Notes: a model not told the origin generated them from the sequence alone. 28,306 nucleotides of DNA from CAYXRK01 sp964467615 (GCA_964467615.1 CAYXRK010000047.1:1-28306), one strand, 5' to 3'; positions 17,862-25,767 are shown, counted from the stretch's first letter. Program-made: numbers and translations.

Positions 17862-18369
17862 TCAACGCCCATTGTTCACCGCCAACGAAATCGCCAACCG
17901 CGTCGCCCGCATCGCGAAACAAATCGACAAGGACTACGGCGCGGACCATCCAGTCGTGTTACCGGTCCTCAAAGGCGGTTTCATTTTTGCGGCAGATTTG
18001 GTCCGCCGCTTGGCCGTGCCGGTCGCGATCGACTTCGTGCGCGCCCGGAGTTACTCCGGCGCGCTCTCGCGCGGAACGGTCGAGTTGCTCGTGTTGCCGA
18101 CGACTCCGCTCGCGGGCCGGCGCGTGCTGCTTATTGAAGACATTCTGGACACCGGCCGCACTACCGCGTCCATCGTCGATCGGTTGCGTCTCGAAAAACC
18201 GGTGGACATACGCATCTGCGCGCTGCTCGACAAGCCCATGCGCCGCACGGCCCAAGTCGAGCCGGACTACGTCGGCTTCGAGATAGGAGACCAATTCGTC
18301 GTCGGTTACGGCCTCGACCACGACGAGCAATACCGCGAGTTGCCGGCAATCCACGCGCTTGAGAACTAA
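17851..18369 (+). CDS. hpt: Hypoxanthine phosphoribosyltransferase
   Basis: This 172-aa purine-salvage enzyme makes IMP or GMP from hypoxanthine or guanine and PRPP. The PRPP-binding motif VLLIEDILDTGRTT (acidic pair E96-D97, then D100-T101-G102) is intact. LKGGFIFAADL and the C-terminal VGYGLDHDEQYRELP are also typical of the family. It overlaps tilS by 11 bp, so the two are translated from one message. Its TAA overlaps the TAG of the opposing zinc-ribbon gene by 3 bp, with no room for a terminator between them. Confidence 0.96.
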   Translation: MRPSQRPLFTANEIANRVARIAKQIDKDYGADHPVVLPVLKGGFIFAADLVRRLAVPVAIDFVRARSYSGALSRGTVELLVLPTTPLAGRRVLLIEDILDTGRTTASIVDRLRLEKPVDIRICALLDKPMRRTAQVEPDYVGFEIGDQFVVGYGLDHDEQYRELPAIHALEN

Positions 18370-18725
18370 CGCCGCCGTCTCGGCCCCCGCCGGCTTTGAC
18401 CATGGCGCTTTTGTTTGGACGTATTTCGCCCCTTGTCGCGGTCGTCGTCAGGATTTGTCTCGGGCTGGTCCGAATGCAGGCCTTGGTGCGCGCCGGTGTC
18501 TTCGATGGAGTTGTAACTGTGACAACGGGGGCACTGCGATAGCTTTGCCGCCGCCTCGTCGAGGTAGCTGTAGCCGCAGATCGTGCAACGCCACAGGTAT
18601 TGTTTTCCGAGCCGGCGTTGCGGCCGGCTGATGGAAAGTTCCGTGTGCAGCCAGATGCCCGCGGCCACGCACGCGAGCACCGCGCTGTACATGACGATTG
18701 CCCGGCCCAGCTCGATGTCGAACAT
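18366..18725 (-). CDS. Small membrane-tethered zinc-ribbon protein
   Basis: This 119-aa protein has one hydrophobic helix (about residues 9-28). It is followed by a rubredoxin-like zinc ribbon with CTIC at 47-50 and CPRC at 65-68, and by a very basic, Arg/Lys-rich tail. No specific family name is recognised. The ATG shares one base with the stop of the tonB-like gene (TAATG), so it belongs to the exb/ton operon. The longer open frame reaching 18947 is only the shadow of the tonB-like gene. It could sense metal or redox state or support the Exb complex, but this is only context. The last bases overlap the hpt stop on the other strand. Confidence 0.7.
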   Translation of the reverse strand: MFDIELGRAIVMYSAVLACVAAGIWLHTELSISRPQRRLGKQYLWRCTICGYSYLDEAAAKLSQCPRCHSYNSIEDTGAHQGLHSDQPETNPDDDRDKGRNTSKQKRHGQSRRGPRRRR

Positions 18726-19516
18726 TAACGGCCTGCCTCCGCGCGAATGGTCAGCGTGCCGTGTTGGGTTTCCGGGGCGGACGCGCCGAGCGATTCGAAG
18801 CGAAAGGTCAACACCGCCTCGGCGATTCCTTCGATCAAACGCGGCGCTGCTTCCACCTGCGGCAGCACGCCCACGACCTCTCCCTCGCGGTTGATGCGGA
18901 CTACCAGCACGAGCGGCCCCGGCAACTCGCCTGCCTCGATGCCCCACAGCGCGTCAATTTTCGGAATGGTCAGCAAGCGGCGAGGCGAAGGCGCGGTCAT
19001 CCATTCGATTTCCGATTCAAACCCGGGTGCGGGGCTGCCGAGTGATTGCACCTGCTCATCGGCGATTTCTTCCCCACCAAACGCCATCCGCGACAGCGCT
19101 CCGCCAATAGAAGACAGCCCCTTGCTGAACCGCGCCCACGAATCGCTCGGGCCGCTGTCGAACAAGCCCTCGGAACGGGCGCGCAGTTCGAGACTTTCGC
19201 TTCGAGCGCGGAGCAAGTCCATGCCCGCGAACTCGACCGTTGGAAGTTCAACAGAAGGCAGCCCATCGGCAAGTCGCGCGAATTCCCGGGCCGGGTCTTC
19301 GGAGGTCTCTCCCGCGACGCGCTCAAACGCGCTGTCCGGCGAACTAAGCAGAAGCCGATCGCGCGTGCCGGTTTCCTGTGGCACGATGGTGAACGCAACG
19401 TAGTCGATGGGTTCTTCCGGAAACAGCACAACGATACGAAAAATCGTCACCATCGAGAGATGGAACAGCACCGAAAATGACAGGGCGAGAATGAGTGCGC
19501 CGTTCCAGGACCTCAT
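18725..19516 (-). CDS. TonB-like energy transducer protein
   Basis: This 263-aa protein has a single N-terminal membrane helix (about residues 7-29), a long low-conservation periplasmic linker and a TonB/TolA-type C-terminal domain (about 165-263). In that last part the pattern PGPLVLVVRINREGEVVGV...AAPRLIEGIAEAVLTFRFES matches the strand-helix arrangement of TonB C-domains. The linker has none of the proline/lysine repeats of classical TonB. The start ATG overlaps the exbD stop by 4 bp. With ExbB and ExbD it would transmit the proton-motive force to outer-membrane receptors. It may instead serve a TolA-like or gliding-type role. Confidence 0.75.
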   Translation of the reverse strand: MRSWNGALILALSFSVLFHLSMVTIFRIVVLFPEEPIDYVAFTIVPQETGTRDRLLLSSPDSAFERVAGETSEDPAREFARLADGLPSVELPTVEFAGMDLLRARSESLELRARSEGLFDSGPSDSWARFSKGLSSIGGALSRMAFGGEEIADEQVQSLGSPAPGFESEIEWMTAPSPRRLLTIPKIDALWGIEAGELPGPLVLVVRINREGEVVGVLPQVEAAPRLIEGIAEAVLTFRFESLGASAPETQHGTLTIRAEAGR

Positions 19517-19953
19517 GGTGTTTCCGCGGGCGGCCTCGCTCCGACGGACAAGTGCGTGATGCCGGAACTCGCCGCAAGCCCCAACACCTCGACCAGCCGC
19601 CCGGCGTCCGTCCGCGCGTCCGTGCGAATCAGCAGGTTTACGTTCGGGTTCTCGGCGGCCTTTTGCGAAAGCACGCGCGATAGTTCCTCGATGGTCGAGA
19701 CCTCGGCGTTGTCCACATATATCCTGCCCGCGTTTCCGGGGCCGCCCTCCCCGTGGGCGAGGGTGACGGAGAGTCCCGTCTGCTCTAGGTCCGTCGCGCC
19801 TTCGGCATTCGGCATCTCGATTTCGATCGAACTGTGGACGACAAACGTCGACGACAACATGAAGAATAAAAGCAGCAGGAGAACGACGTCGACGAGCGGC
19901 GTCAGATTCAGTTGCACCGCGAGGCGGCGCGAACGTCGTTCCCTAAACTTCAT
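19513..19953 (-). CDS. exbD: Biopolymer transport protein ExbD/TolR family
   Basis: This 146-aa inner-membrane protein has one helix near the N-terminus. The signature NLTPLVDVVLLLLLFFMLSSTF places the proton-carrying aspartate at residue 22. A periplasmic domain ends with the LLIRTDARTDAGRLVEVLGLA helix typical of ExbD/TolR. The start is the ATG at 19953, which lies inside the end of exbB (11-bp overlap). A longer in-frame start at 20079 would read through exbB sequence and is rejected. The stop overlaps the tonB-like ATG by 4 bp. Confidence 0.93.
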   Translation of the reverse strand: MKFRERRSRRLAVQLNLTPLVDVVLLLLLFFMLSSTFVVHSSIEIEMPNAEGATDLEQTGLSVTLAHGEGGPGNAGRIYVDNAEVSTIEELSRVLSQKAAENPNVNLLIRTDARTDAGRLVEVLGLAASSGITHLSVGARPPAETP

Positions 19954-20587
19954 ACTCGCTCCGCTCCTTCGTGAGCAGTTCGACCAATTCATTCGAGCTG
20001 ACTTCCATTTCGAGGACCATGTTGTCCACGCGGGAGACGAAATAGTGGTACATGACCAGCGCGGGAATCGCGACGACAAGTCCGGCCGCGGTAGTGATCA
20101 ACGCATTGCCGATGCCTTCGGCCAAATCGCTCGGGCTGACGATTCCTTGCTTATGCTGAATTTGCGCGAAGGCCTTGATCATGCCCTGCACCGTGCCGAG
20201 AAGTCCCAGCAGCGGCGCGATATGCGCGCAAGTCCCCAGCGCCGTCAGGTAGCGCTCGAGGCGCGGCGCTTCCAGGCGGCCCGTATCTTCGATGGCCTCG
20301 CGAATGTCTGCTTTCGAGCGGCCCGCCTTCAACAACCCCGCTTTCACCACGCGGGAGATCGGCGTTCGCGCTTCGTCGCAAATCTCGATGGATTCCTGAA
20401 TCCGGCCTTGGCGCAGCAGCGAGCGCATGGTGTCCATGAATTCGCGCGTGTCGATGGTCGCACGACGTAGCGAAAAGAACCGTTCGACGATGATCGCCAG
20501 CGCCGCCACGGACGTGGCCATGATCGGCCACATGACGATCCCGCCGCGGTAGATGATGTCGTAGACGTTGACGGCCTCGTCAGGCAC
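19943..20587 (-). CDS. exbB: MotA/TolQ/ExbB proton channel family protein
   Basis: This 214-aa protein is the stator-channel subunit that works with ExbD. Three membrane helices are visible: residues about 16-35, 112-132 and 158-180. The conserved GTCAHIAPLLGLLGTVQGMIKAF segment and the small-residue-rich last helix (NALITTAAGLVVAIPAL) are diagnostic of the family. The gene follows argB after 48 bp with no visible terminator, so it is probably co-transcribed with the arginine genes. It overlaps exbD by 11 bp. A TolQ role cannot be excluded, because no pal or tolB gene is in view to decide. Confidence 0.94.
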   Translation of the reverse strand: MPDEAVNVYDIIYRGGIVMWPIMATSVAALAIIVERFFSLRRATIDTREFMDTMRSLLRQGRIQESIEICDEARTPISRVVKAGLLKAGRSKADIREAIEDTGRLEAPRLERYLTALGTCAHIAPLLGLLGTVQGMIKAFAQIQHKQGIVSPSDLAEGIGNALITTAAGLVVAIPALVMYHYFVSRVDNMVLEMEVSSNELVELLTKERSEYEV

Positions 20588-20635
20588 GGCGCATTCCCCG
20601 GTTTCGTTCCCCCTCGCGCGGCGGCTCGGGCGGCG

Positions 20636-21499
20636 TCACAGCGTCACCAACGTCCCCAGGCCCTTCTCGGTAAAAATCTCGAGCAGCAAGGCGTGCGGCA
20701 CGCGCCCGTCTATGATATGCGTTTGCCGTACCCCGTAGTCCAGCGCCTTGTGGCACGCATCGATCTTTGGAATCATCCCCCCCGCGATCACGCCCTTGCG
20801 TCTCAACTCCTCGACCTCGCGAAACGTCACTTGGTGAATGAGTGAATCCTGGTCATCCAGGTCGCTGAGGAGTCCCGCCGTGTCGGTCAAGAACACCAAC
20901 TTTTCCGCCTGCAGCGCGGCCGCGATTTCACCCGCCGCCGTGTCCGCGTTCACGTTCCAAGTCCGGCCTTCCTTGTCCGTCGCGACCGGCGCGATTACCG
21001 GGATCATCCCCTCGCGGCAAAGGACCTCGATGATGCGGAAGTGCACCCGCACGATTTCGCCGACTTGTCCAAGGTCGGTGCCGTCTTCCGTGATCATTTT
21101 GCGGGCGTGAAGCAGATTACCGTCTTTCCCGGACAGGCCGACCGCGTCGCCACCGGCCTGGTTGATAAGGTTAACGATGTCCTTATTGACCGTCCCCGCG
21201 AGGACCATCTCGACCACGCCGATCGTCGCGTCGTCCGTTATGCGAAGGCCGTTGTGGAACCTGGGTTCGACGTTGAGCTGCTTGAGCGTGCGGCTGATGA
21301 TGGGGCCGCCGCCGTGGACGATAACCGGGTTCATCCCCACGTATTTCATCAGCACGACGTCCTGCGCCGTCAGACGCCGAATCGCCGGATCTTCCATCGC
21401 GCTGCCCCCGTACTTCACCACCACCGTCTTTTTCTCGAATTGGCGGATGTACGGCAACGCTTCGACCAACACCGAAGCCTTGTGAATCAGTTCCTGCAT
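20636..21499 (-). CDS. argB: Acetylglutamate kinase
   Basis: This 287-aa cytosolic kinase phosphorylates N-acetylglutamate, the second step of arginine synthesis. Family features are KYGGSAM near residue 29, the HGGGPII loop, NVNADTAAGEIAAAL and the LTDTAGLL segment. I chose the ATG at 21499 because AAGGA precedes it and MQELIHKASVLVEALPYI is where family members normally begin. An ATG at 21523 would add eight residues and lacks a ribosome site. The N-terminal helix of this form is the kind seen in hexameric, arginine-inhibited enzymes (inference). It lies 157 bp downstream of argJ on the same strand. Confidence 0.96.
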   Translation of the reverse strand: MQELIHKASVLVEALPYIRQFEKKTVVVKYGGSAMEDPAIRRLTAQDVVLMKYVGMNPVIVHGGGPIISRTLKQLNVEPRFHNGLRITDDATIGVVEMVLAGTVNKDIVNLINQAGGDAVGLSGKDGNLLHARKMITEDGTDLGQVGEIVRVHFRIIEVLCREGMIPVIAPVATDKEGRTWNVNADTAAGEIAAALQAEKLVFLTDTAGLLSDLDDQDSLIHQVTFREVEELRRKGVIAGGMIPKIDACHKALDYGVRQTHIIDGRVPHALLLEIFTEKGLGTLVTL

Positions 21500-21583
21500 G
21501 CGGTCCTTACCGGCGATGGCCATCTCGTGCCCGATTGCTCCCTCCGCGCGATACAGCGGCGCAAGAACTTCGCGTCAACACTG

Positions 21584-21604
21584 CGTGGCCCAGAGTCGGC
21601 CACG
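21584..21604. repeat. Inverted repeat in the argJ-argB spacer
   Basis: CGTGGCC-CAGAGTC-GGCCACG is a perfect 7-bp stem with a 7-nt loop in the spacer between argJ and argB. No T-run follows on either strand, so it is not an intrinsic terminator. It could be an mRNA processing or stability element, or chance in G+C-rich DNA. Confidence 0.35.
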
Positions 21605-21656
21605 GTTACCAAGCGTCCGGCCGCGGTGATCAGCGCGGCGTCAGATTGTTTCCGCG

Positions 21657-22862
21657 TTAGGAGCGGTAGTCGGCATTGATACTAACATAGCCCTGGCTGA
21701 GGTCGGAGGTCCAAAACATCGCCTTGCCCTCGCCGTGGCCGATACTCACGCGCACCCGAAACTCGGGTTTCTTCATTACCGCGGCGGCGTCCGGTTCGTG
21801 GTAGTCGTCGCGCACCACACCGCCATGCACGATGTGTACGTCGTCGAGCCAGATGCCGAGATCGGAGGGCTCGAAATTCACCCCTGCGTATCCGGCGGCG
21901 CAGGCGATGCGGCCCCAATTGGGGTCCTGGCCGAAGAACGCCGTCTTCACGAGTTGAGAATACGCGATGGATCGCGCCACCGTCTTGGCGTCTTCGTGGT
22001 CTTTCGCTCCTTCGACCGCGATTTCGACGAACTTCGTCGCCCCTTCGCCATCTTTGACCAACGCCTTGGCGATGGTCCGGCAGAATTCCGTCAACGCTGC
22101 CGAGAACGTCTCGTAGTCCTTCGTCCCCTCTTTGATCTCAACACCGGAAGCGCCGTTCGCAAAGATGAGCACGGTATCGCTCGTGCTCATGTCGTTGTCG
22201 ATACTGATGAGATTGAACGACTCGGCAACTGCGCTTCGAATGGCGTGCTTTAACGCGCGTGCTTTCATTTCCGCATCGGTGGTGATGATGGCGATCATCG
22301 TCGCCATGTTCGGCGCGACCATGCCGGATCCCTTCGCAATCGCGCCCATCCGAATCGTCCCGGCCGACAGCGTCACTTCAACGGCGAACTCCTTCGCCAC
22401 GGTGTCGGTCGTCATGATCGCCGTCGCTGCGTCGAGGCTGCCTTTCGCGGATAGCGCCTCGGCGCACGCCGCAATACCGGCCGTAATCTTGTCCATTGGC
22501 AAATGCACGCCGATAACGCCCGTGCTGCACAGGCACATATCGTCCTCGCCGACGCCCAATAGCTCCGATAGGTGCTTGACGGTCTTATGTACGTCGCGCT
22601 TGCCGCGGTCGCCCGTCGCCGCATTGGCGTTGCCGCTGTTGATGAACACGCCGCGCGCGCTCCCCTGTTCGCAACGCTCGATGTTCCAAAACACAGGCGG
22701 CGACTTCATCACGTTGCGCGTGAATGTCCCCGCGACCGTCGCCGGAACGTCGCTTAAGATTAGCGCGCAGTCTTTCTTTGTCGCGTTCTTCTTGATGCCG
22801 GCGTGGACACCGGACGCCTTGAATCCCTTGGGCGCGGTGATGCCGCCGCGGACCGTTTTCAT
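21657..22862 (-). CDS. argJ: Bifunctional glutamate N-acetyltransferase / amino-acid acetyltransferase
   Basis: This 401-aa enzyme moves the acetyl group from N-acetylornithine back to glutamate, the recycling step of arginine synthesis. It is made as a precursor that cuts itself. The nucleophile Thr188 lies in KGSGMVAPNMATM, with the cut expected between Ala187 and Thr188. The oxyanion-hole pair lies at T114-G115 in CSTGVIG. The C-terminal GQDPNWGRIACAAGYAG is also diagnostic. The start ATG at 22862 overlaps the argC stop by 4 bp. An in-frame extension to 22925 is rejected because it lies within argC. The presence of argJ means acetyl groups are recycled rather than hydrolysed by ArgE; whether it can also use acetyl-CoA is not decided by sequence. 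Confidence 0.96.
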   Translation of the reverse strand: MKTVRGGITAPKGFKASGVHAGIKKNATKKDCALILSDVPATVAGTFTRNVMKSPPVFWNIERCEQGSARGVFINSGNANAATGDRGKRDVHKTVKHLSELLGVGEDDMCLCSTGVIGVHLPMDKITAGIAACAEALSAKGSLDAATAIMTTDTVAKEFAVEVTLSAGTIRMGAIAKGSGMVAPNMATMIAIITTDAEMKARALKHAIRSAVAESFNLISIDNDMSTSDTVLIFANGASGVEIKEGTKDYETFSAALTEFCRTIAKALVKDGEGATKFVEIAVEGAKDHEDAKTVARSIAYSQLVKTAFFGQDPNWGRIACAAGYAGVNFEPSDLGIWLDDVHIVHGGVVRDDYHEPDAAAVMKKPEFRVRVSIGHGEGKAMFWTSDLSQGYVSINADYRS

Positions 22863-23872
22863 ATGGATACCCCTGCCTGGATCAATCCCGCGGTCTCTTC
22901 GATGCCGAACATGATGTTCATGCACTGCACCGCGATGCCTGCTGTCCCGCCCATAAGATTATCAATCGCGCTCACGATGATGATGTTTCCCGTCCGATTG
23001 TCATTCACCCAGCCGAAATCGCAAAAGTTCGAAGCGCGAACGTTTTTCACTTCCGGCAAACTTCCTTCGCCGAGCACGCGCACAAACGGCTCGCGTTTGT
23101 ACCGCGCGTAGCATTCGTCCAAATCAACGGGACCCGAGGGCCGCACGGTCAGCGTGGTCAGAATGCCCCGCGTGTACGGCCCGACATGCGGCGTGAACTG
23201 CACCAGCGCCCGATGCCCGATTTCCTGCTCGATTTCCGGCGTGTGCTGGTGGATCCCCACCTTGTATGCCCACACGTTCTCGTTCATCTCTGGGAAGTGG
23301 TACGCCTCCTTGAGCGAACGCCCCGCGCCCGATATGCCGGAGACGCTGTCCATGACTATCGGCGCCGAAACGCTGGTCCGTTCGAGCAGCGGCAACAAAG
23401 GGAGAATCGCCGTAATCGGATAACATCCCGGCCCCGCAACAAGTTGCGCCGCCTTGAGTTCATTGCGATGTATCGACGGCAGGCCGTAAATGCTTTCGTT
23501 TAGCAACGCAGGCGCGGCATGGTCAGTCTTGTAATATTGGCGAAACGCCTTCGTGTCTTTCAGCCGGAAATCCGGCCCGAGGTCGATGACCCGCACCCCC
23601 GCCGCGCGCAACGCCGATACCGGCGCCATCGACTCCGTGCTCGGTACGCCGACATACACCACGTCGCACTTTTTCGCCAGCGCCTCCGCGTCGAACGCCT
23701 CAAAGGTCAAGTCGCACAACTTCCCAAACGCCGGAAGCCGGTCCGCCACACGCACGCCGACTTCGGTCGTGGACGTTGCCGCGACGACCTCAGCGTTCGG
23801 GTGCGCGAGCAGCAGGCGCAACAGTTCGCGCCCGCCATAACCCGTCACCCCGGCGATCCCGACCTTGACCAC
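22859..23872 (-). CDS. argC: N-acetyl-gamma-glutamyl-phosphate reductase
   Basis: This 337-aa NADPH-dependent enzyme reduces N-acetylglutamyl phosphate to the semialdehyde, the third step of arginine synthesis. The N-terminal GVTGYGGRELLRLL forms the nucleotide-binding loop. The catalytic cysteine is C150 in GPGCYPI, and HTPEIEQ supplies the conserved active-site region. It starts at GTG with GAGGG 7 nt upstream. It is the first gene of argC-argJ-argB and is served by the promoter just upstream. The length is normal for the family. Confidence 0.97.
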   Translation of the reverse strand: MVKVGIAGVTGYGGRELLRLLLAHPNAEVVAATSTTEVGVRVADRLPAFGKLCDLTFEAFDAEALAKKCDVVYVGVPSTESMAPVSALRAAGVRVIDLGPDFRLKDTKAFRQYYKTDHAAPALLNESIYGLPSIHRNELKAAQLVAGPGCYPITAILPLLPLLERTSVSAPIVMDSVSGISGAGRSLKEAYHFPEMNENVWAYKVGIHQHTPEIEQEIGHRALVQFTPHVGPYTRGILTTLTVRPSGPVDLDECYARYKREPFVRVLGEGSLPEVKNVRASNFCDFGWVNDNRTGNIIIVSAIDNLMGGTAGIAVQCMNIMFGIEETAGLIQAGVSI

Positions 23873-23898
23873 GGCAAATCCCTCGAAAAAGAGCGCGG

Positions 23899-23927
23899 AT
23901 TATAGACCCCGTCCCAGGGTCAATCAA
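23899..23927 (-). promoter_or_regulatory. Sigma-70-type promoter of the argCJB operon
   Basis: On the minus strand TTGATT (23927-23922) and a perfect TATAAT (23904-23899) are separated by 17 bp. Transcription would begin near 23892, leaving a leader of about 20 nt with a GAGGG ribosome site before the argC GTG. No ARG-box-like operator was recognised around it. Confidence 0.75.
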
Positions 23928-24008
23928 TGGAATATTGCTCCCCTCACCAATATGCGCACATCTGTGCCACCGGCCCAGCCCGAAACATCTTTAGGTCATC
24001 ATAGTAAT

Positions 24009-24051
<43 letters not shown>

Positions 24052-24142
24052 GCTCGTGCTCGGCAGTTCGCAAGATATCCCATCACCATCCTTGCCACGC
24101 AAGAATCGCCTTTCGTAGTGACTTCGCTACACTTGTATTGGC

Positions 24143-24382
24143 ATGAATACCCTCACCTACCTAATCCACCTCGAACCGGAAGGCGGCTTCACCGTCACTG
24201 TCCCCGCGCTGCCCGGCTGTATTACCTACGGCGAAACGTTGGAACTTGCCCTCGAGCGCGCCCGCGAAGCCGTCGAAGGATTTCTTGAAACACTAGTGCA
24301 GTTGGGCGGACCCATTCCAGAAGAGTTGATCAACTGTCCGGCTGAAATCCTCGTCCAAGTAAAGTTGGCCGCGATTGCATGA
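24143..24382 (+). CDS. hicB: HicB-family antitoxin-like protein (first copy)
   Basis: This 79-aa protein has the HicB/UPF0150 core: TYLIHLEPEGGFTVTVPALPGCITYGET, a following helix EALERAREAVEGFL-type segment, and a GGPIPEEL turn. It ends without the C-terminal DNA-binding domain that longer HicB proteins carry. Its stop overlaps by 4 bp the ATG of a hicA gene that is cut to 24 codons, so this antitoxin no longer has its own toxin beside it. It may survive as an orphan or could cross-neutralise the HicA encoded at 24703. Confidence 0.85.
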   Translation: MNTLTYLIHLEPEGGFTVTVPALPGCITYGETLELALERAREAVEGFLETLVQLGGPIPEELINCPAEILVQVKLAAIA

Positions 24383-24453
24383 GCCGGCTTCCAGCGGTTA
24401 CGCCGCGCGAAATAGTCGCCGTGTTGACCTTTCCGTTCTTGTTGATATACTAA
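24379..24453 (+). pseudogene. Truncated hicA toxin stub
   Basis: The frame begins MSRLPAVTPREIVAVL, matching the first 16 residues of the intact HicA at 24703 (MSRLPTVTPREMVAAL). It then changes to an unrelated TFPFLLIY and stops. The catalytic Gly-Ser-His and the rest of the double-stranded-RNA-binding-like fold are missing. The ATG overlaps the hicB stop exactly as in the intact copy, which supports descent from a complete module. Confidence 0.8.
24424..24451 (+). promoter_or_regulatory. Sigma-70-type promoter in front of the second hicBA
   Basis: TTGACC (24424-24429) and TATACT (24446-24451) are separated by 16 bp, each matching the consensus at five of six positions. Initiation would fall near 24458, about 3 nt before the GTG at 24461. 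The message would be leaderless or nearly so. The -35 box begins where the hicA stub loses similarity to the intact gene. Confidence 0.65.
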
Positions 24454-24460
24454 CGTCGCC

Positions 24461-24706
24461 GTGAAGACCTATACCTACACTGTTCATTTCGAGCCCGCCG
24501 AGGAAGGCGGCTTCGTGGTGTCCGTTCCTGCGTTGCCCGGTTGCTTCACGCAGGGAGAAACCTACGACGACGCAGTCGCCATGGCCCAAGATGCCATCGA
24601 GTGTTACTTGGGAGCGATTGTTAAGCTCGGCGAACCGATCCCCGAAGAGACGATCCAGAGTCCGATCAGCATCGCGATCCGTGTGAATTCGCCAGCCGAG
24701 GTATGA
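24461..24706 (+). CDS. hicB: HicB-family antitoxin (second copy)
   Basis: This 81-aa antitoxin has the HicB core YTVHFEPAEEGGFVVSVPALPGCFTQGET followed by an amphipathic helix and EPIPEETI. It resembles the first copy clearly but with many substitutions, so the two are not a recent duplication. Like the first it lacks an obvious DNA-binding extension, which suggests that promoter control uses another part of the complex. It starts at GTG without a ribosome-binding site, immediately after a promoter. The stop overlaps the hicA ATG by 4 bp. Confidence 0.9.
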   Translation: MKTYTYTVHFEPAEEGGFVVSVPALPGCFTQGETYDDAVAMAQDAIECYLGAIVKLGEPIPEETIQSPISIAIRVNSPAEV

Positions 24707-24927
24707 GCCGTCTCCCGACAGTCACACCCCGGGAAATGGTGGCCGCACTTAAGAAAGCGGGTTTCGAGGAACAGAACCAGACGGGGAGCCATCTCGCCTT
24801 ACACAACCCATCCACCGGGCGAATGACGGTTGTTGCGATTCATACCCGAGACATCAAGAGAGGCCTGATGAAGAAAATTCTCAAGCAGGCCGGTCTCTCC
24901 GAGGACGAATTTAGAGAGCTGCTGTAG
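24703..24927 (+). CDS. hicA: HicA-family toxin (mRNA interferase)
   Basis: This 74-aa toxin of the HicA/YcfA family cuts mRNA and stops growth when not bound by HicB. The catalytic histidine is H30 in NQTGSHLAL. It is followed by a second strand and the IHTRDIKRGLMKKILKQAGLSEDEF helix pair typical of the family. It is full length and coupled to the upstream hicB by an ATGA overlap. No terminator is visible before the next gene at 24975. Confidence 0.93.
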   Translation: MSRLPTVTPREMVAALKKAGFEEQNQTGSHLALHNPSTGRMTVVAIHTRDIKRGLMKKILKQAGLSEDEFRELL

Positions 24928-24974
24928 GATCCATCGCCGACTAACAAATTGTTCTTTCGCGCCTAGGCGACTCC

Positions 24975-25703
24975 ATGCCCACCAACGTCATACTCTTTGG
25001 CGCAGACGCCGAACTCCTACGCTCTGACGTCGAGCGCTTCAAATCGCTCTCGCTCGTCAGCGCGAATCCCGACGCCGTCATCTGCTACGGCGGCGACGGC
25101 ACGCTCCTCTCCGCAGAGCGCGAGTGGCCCGGCGTGCCCAAGGTGCCGATCCGAAATAGCCGGCGGGGCAACCGCATGCTCGATCACCCGGCCTCGGAAG
25201 TCATCGAGCGCCTGGCGGACGGCCGGCTCGTCCCGACGCGCTTCACCAAACTCGAATGCGACGTTCGCGACGGCGGCGACACGCACGTCCGCGCGCTCAA
25301 CGAGGTCAACGTCATGATGGGCCGCTCCAACACCGCCGTCCGCTTCAAGCTCTGGATCGACAACGAACCCTTCGAGTCCGGCGACGAACTCATCGGTGAC
25401 GGCTTCCTCGTCAGCACGCCCTTCGGCAGCACCGCGTACTACCGCCAAATCACTCGCGGCATTTTCTACTGCGGCCTCGGCGTCGCGCTCAAGTTCACCG
25501 CTGAGCACGTCAACCATATCGTCGTGCGCGAAGACTCGCTCATCCGCGCCGAAATCACACGAGGCCCCGCCTCGATGTCCTACGACAACGCCCCCGGCGA
25601 CTTCACCCTCAACACCGGCGACGAACTCCTCATCCGCCAAGATCCGCAAGACGCCGTCGTCCTCGCCTGGCAACACCTCCGCCGTCCGAGCGAGGAATTG
25701 TGA
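24975..25703 (+). CDS. NAD kinase-like protein
   Basis: This 242-aa protein resembles ATP/polyphosphate-NAD kinases, which make NADP. It has the YGGDGTLL motif (GGDGT at 39-43), an NEVNVMMGR segment with the conserved Asn-Glu, and GDGFLVSTPFGSTAYY, which forms the nucleotide site. It is shorter than most NAD kinases. The segment after GGDGT reads VPIRNSRRGNRM where typical enzymes have a GxNxGxLGFL pattern, so substrate preference may differ. The ATG at 24975 lacks a ribosome site. It could be the cell's NadK or a paralogue. Confidence 0.82.
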   Translation: MPTNVILFGADAELLRSDVERFKSLSLVSANPDAVICYGGDGTLLSAEREWPGVPKVPIRNSRRGNRMLDHPASEVIERLADGRLVPTRFTKLECDVRDGGDTHVRALNEVNVMMGRSNTAVRFKLWIDNEPFESGDELIGDGFLVSTPFGSTAYYRQITRGIFYCGLGVALKFTAEHVNHIVVREDSLIRAEITRGPASMSYDNAPGDFTLNTGDELLIRQDPQDAVVLAWQHLRRPSEEL

Positions 25704-25767
25704 GCGATTTGTATTACATGAAGTTCCTTCCCGGGATGCCGACATTTACGGGATCGGTTATCTTGTT

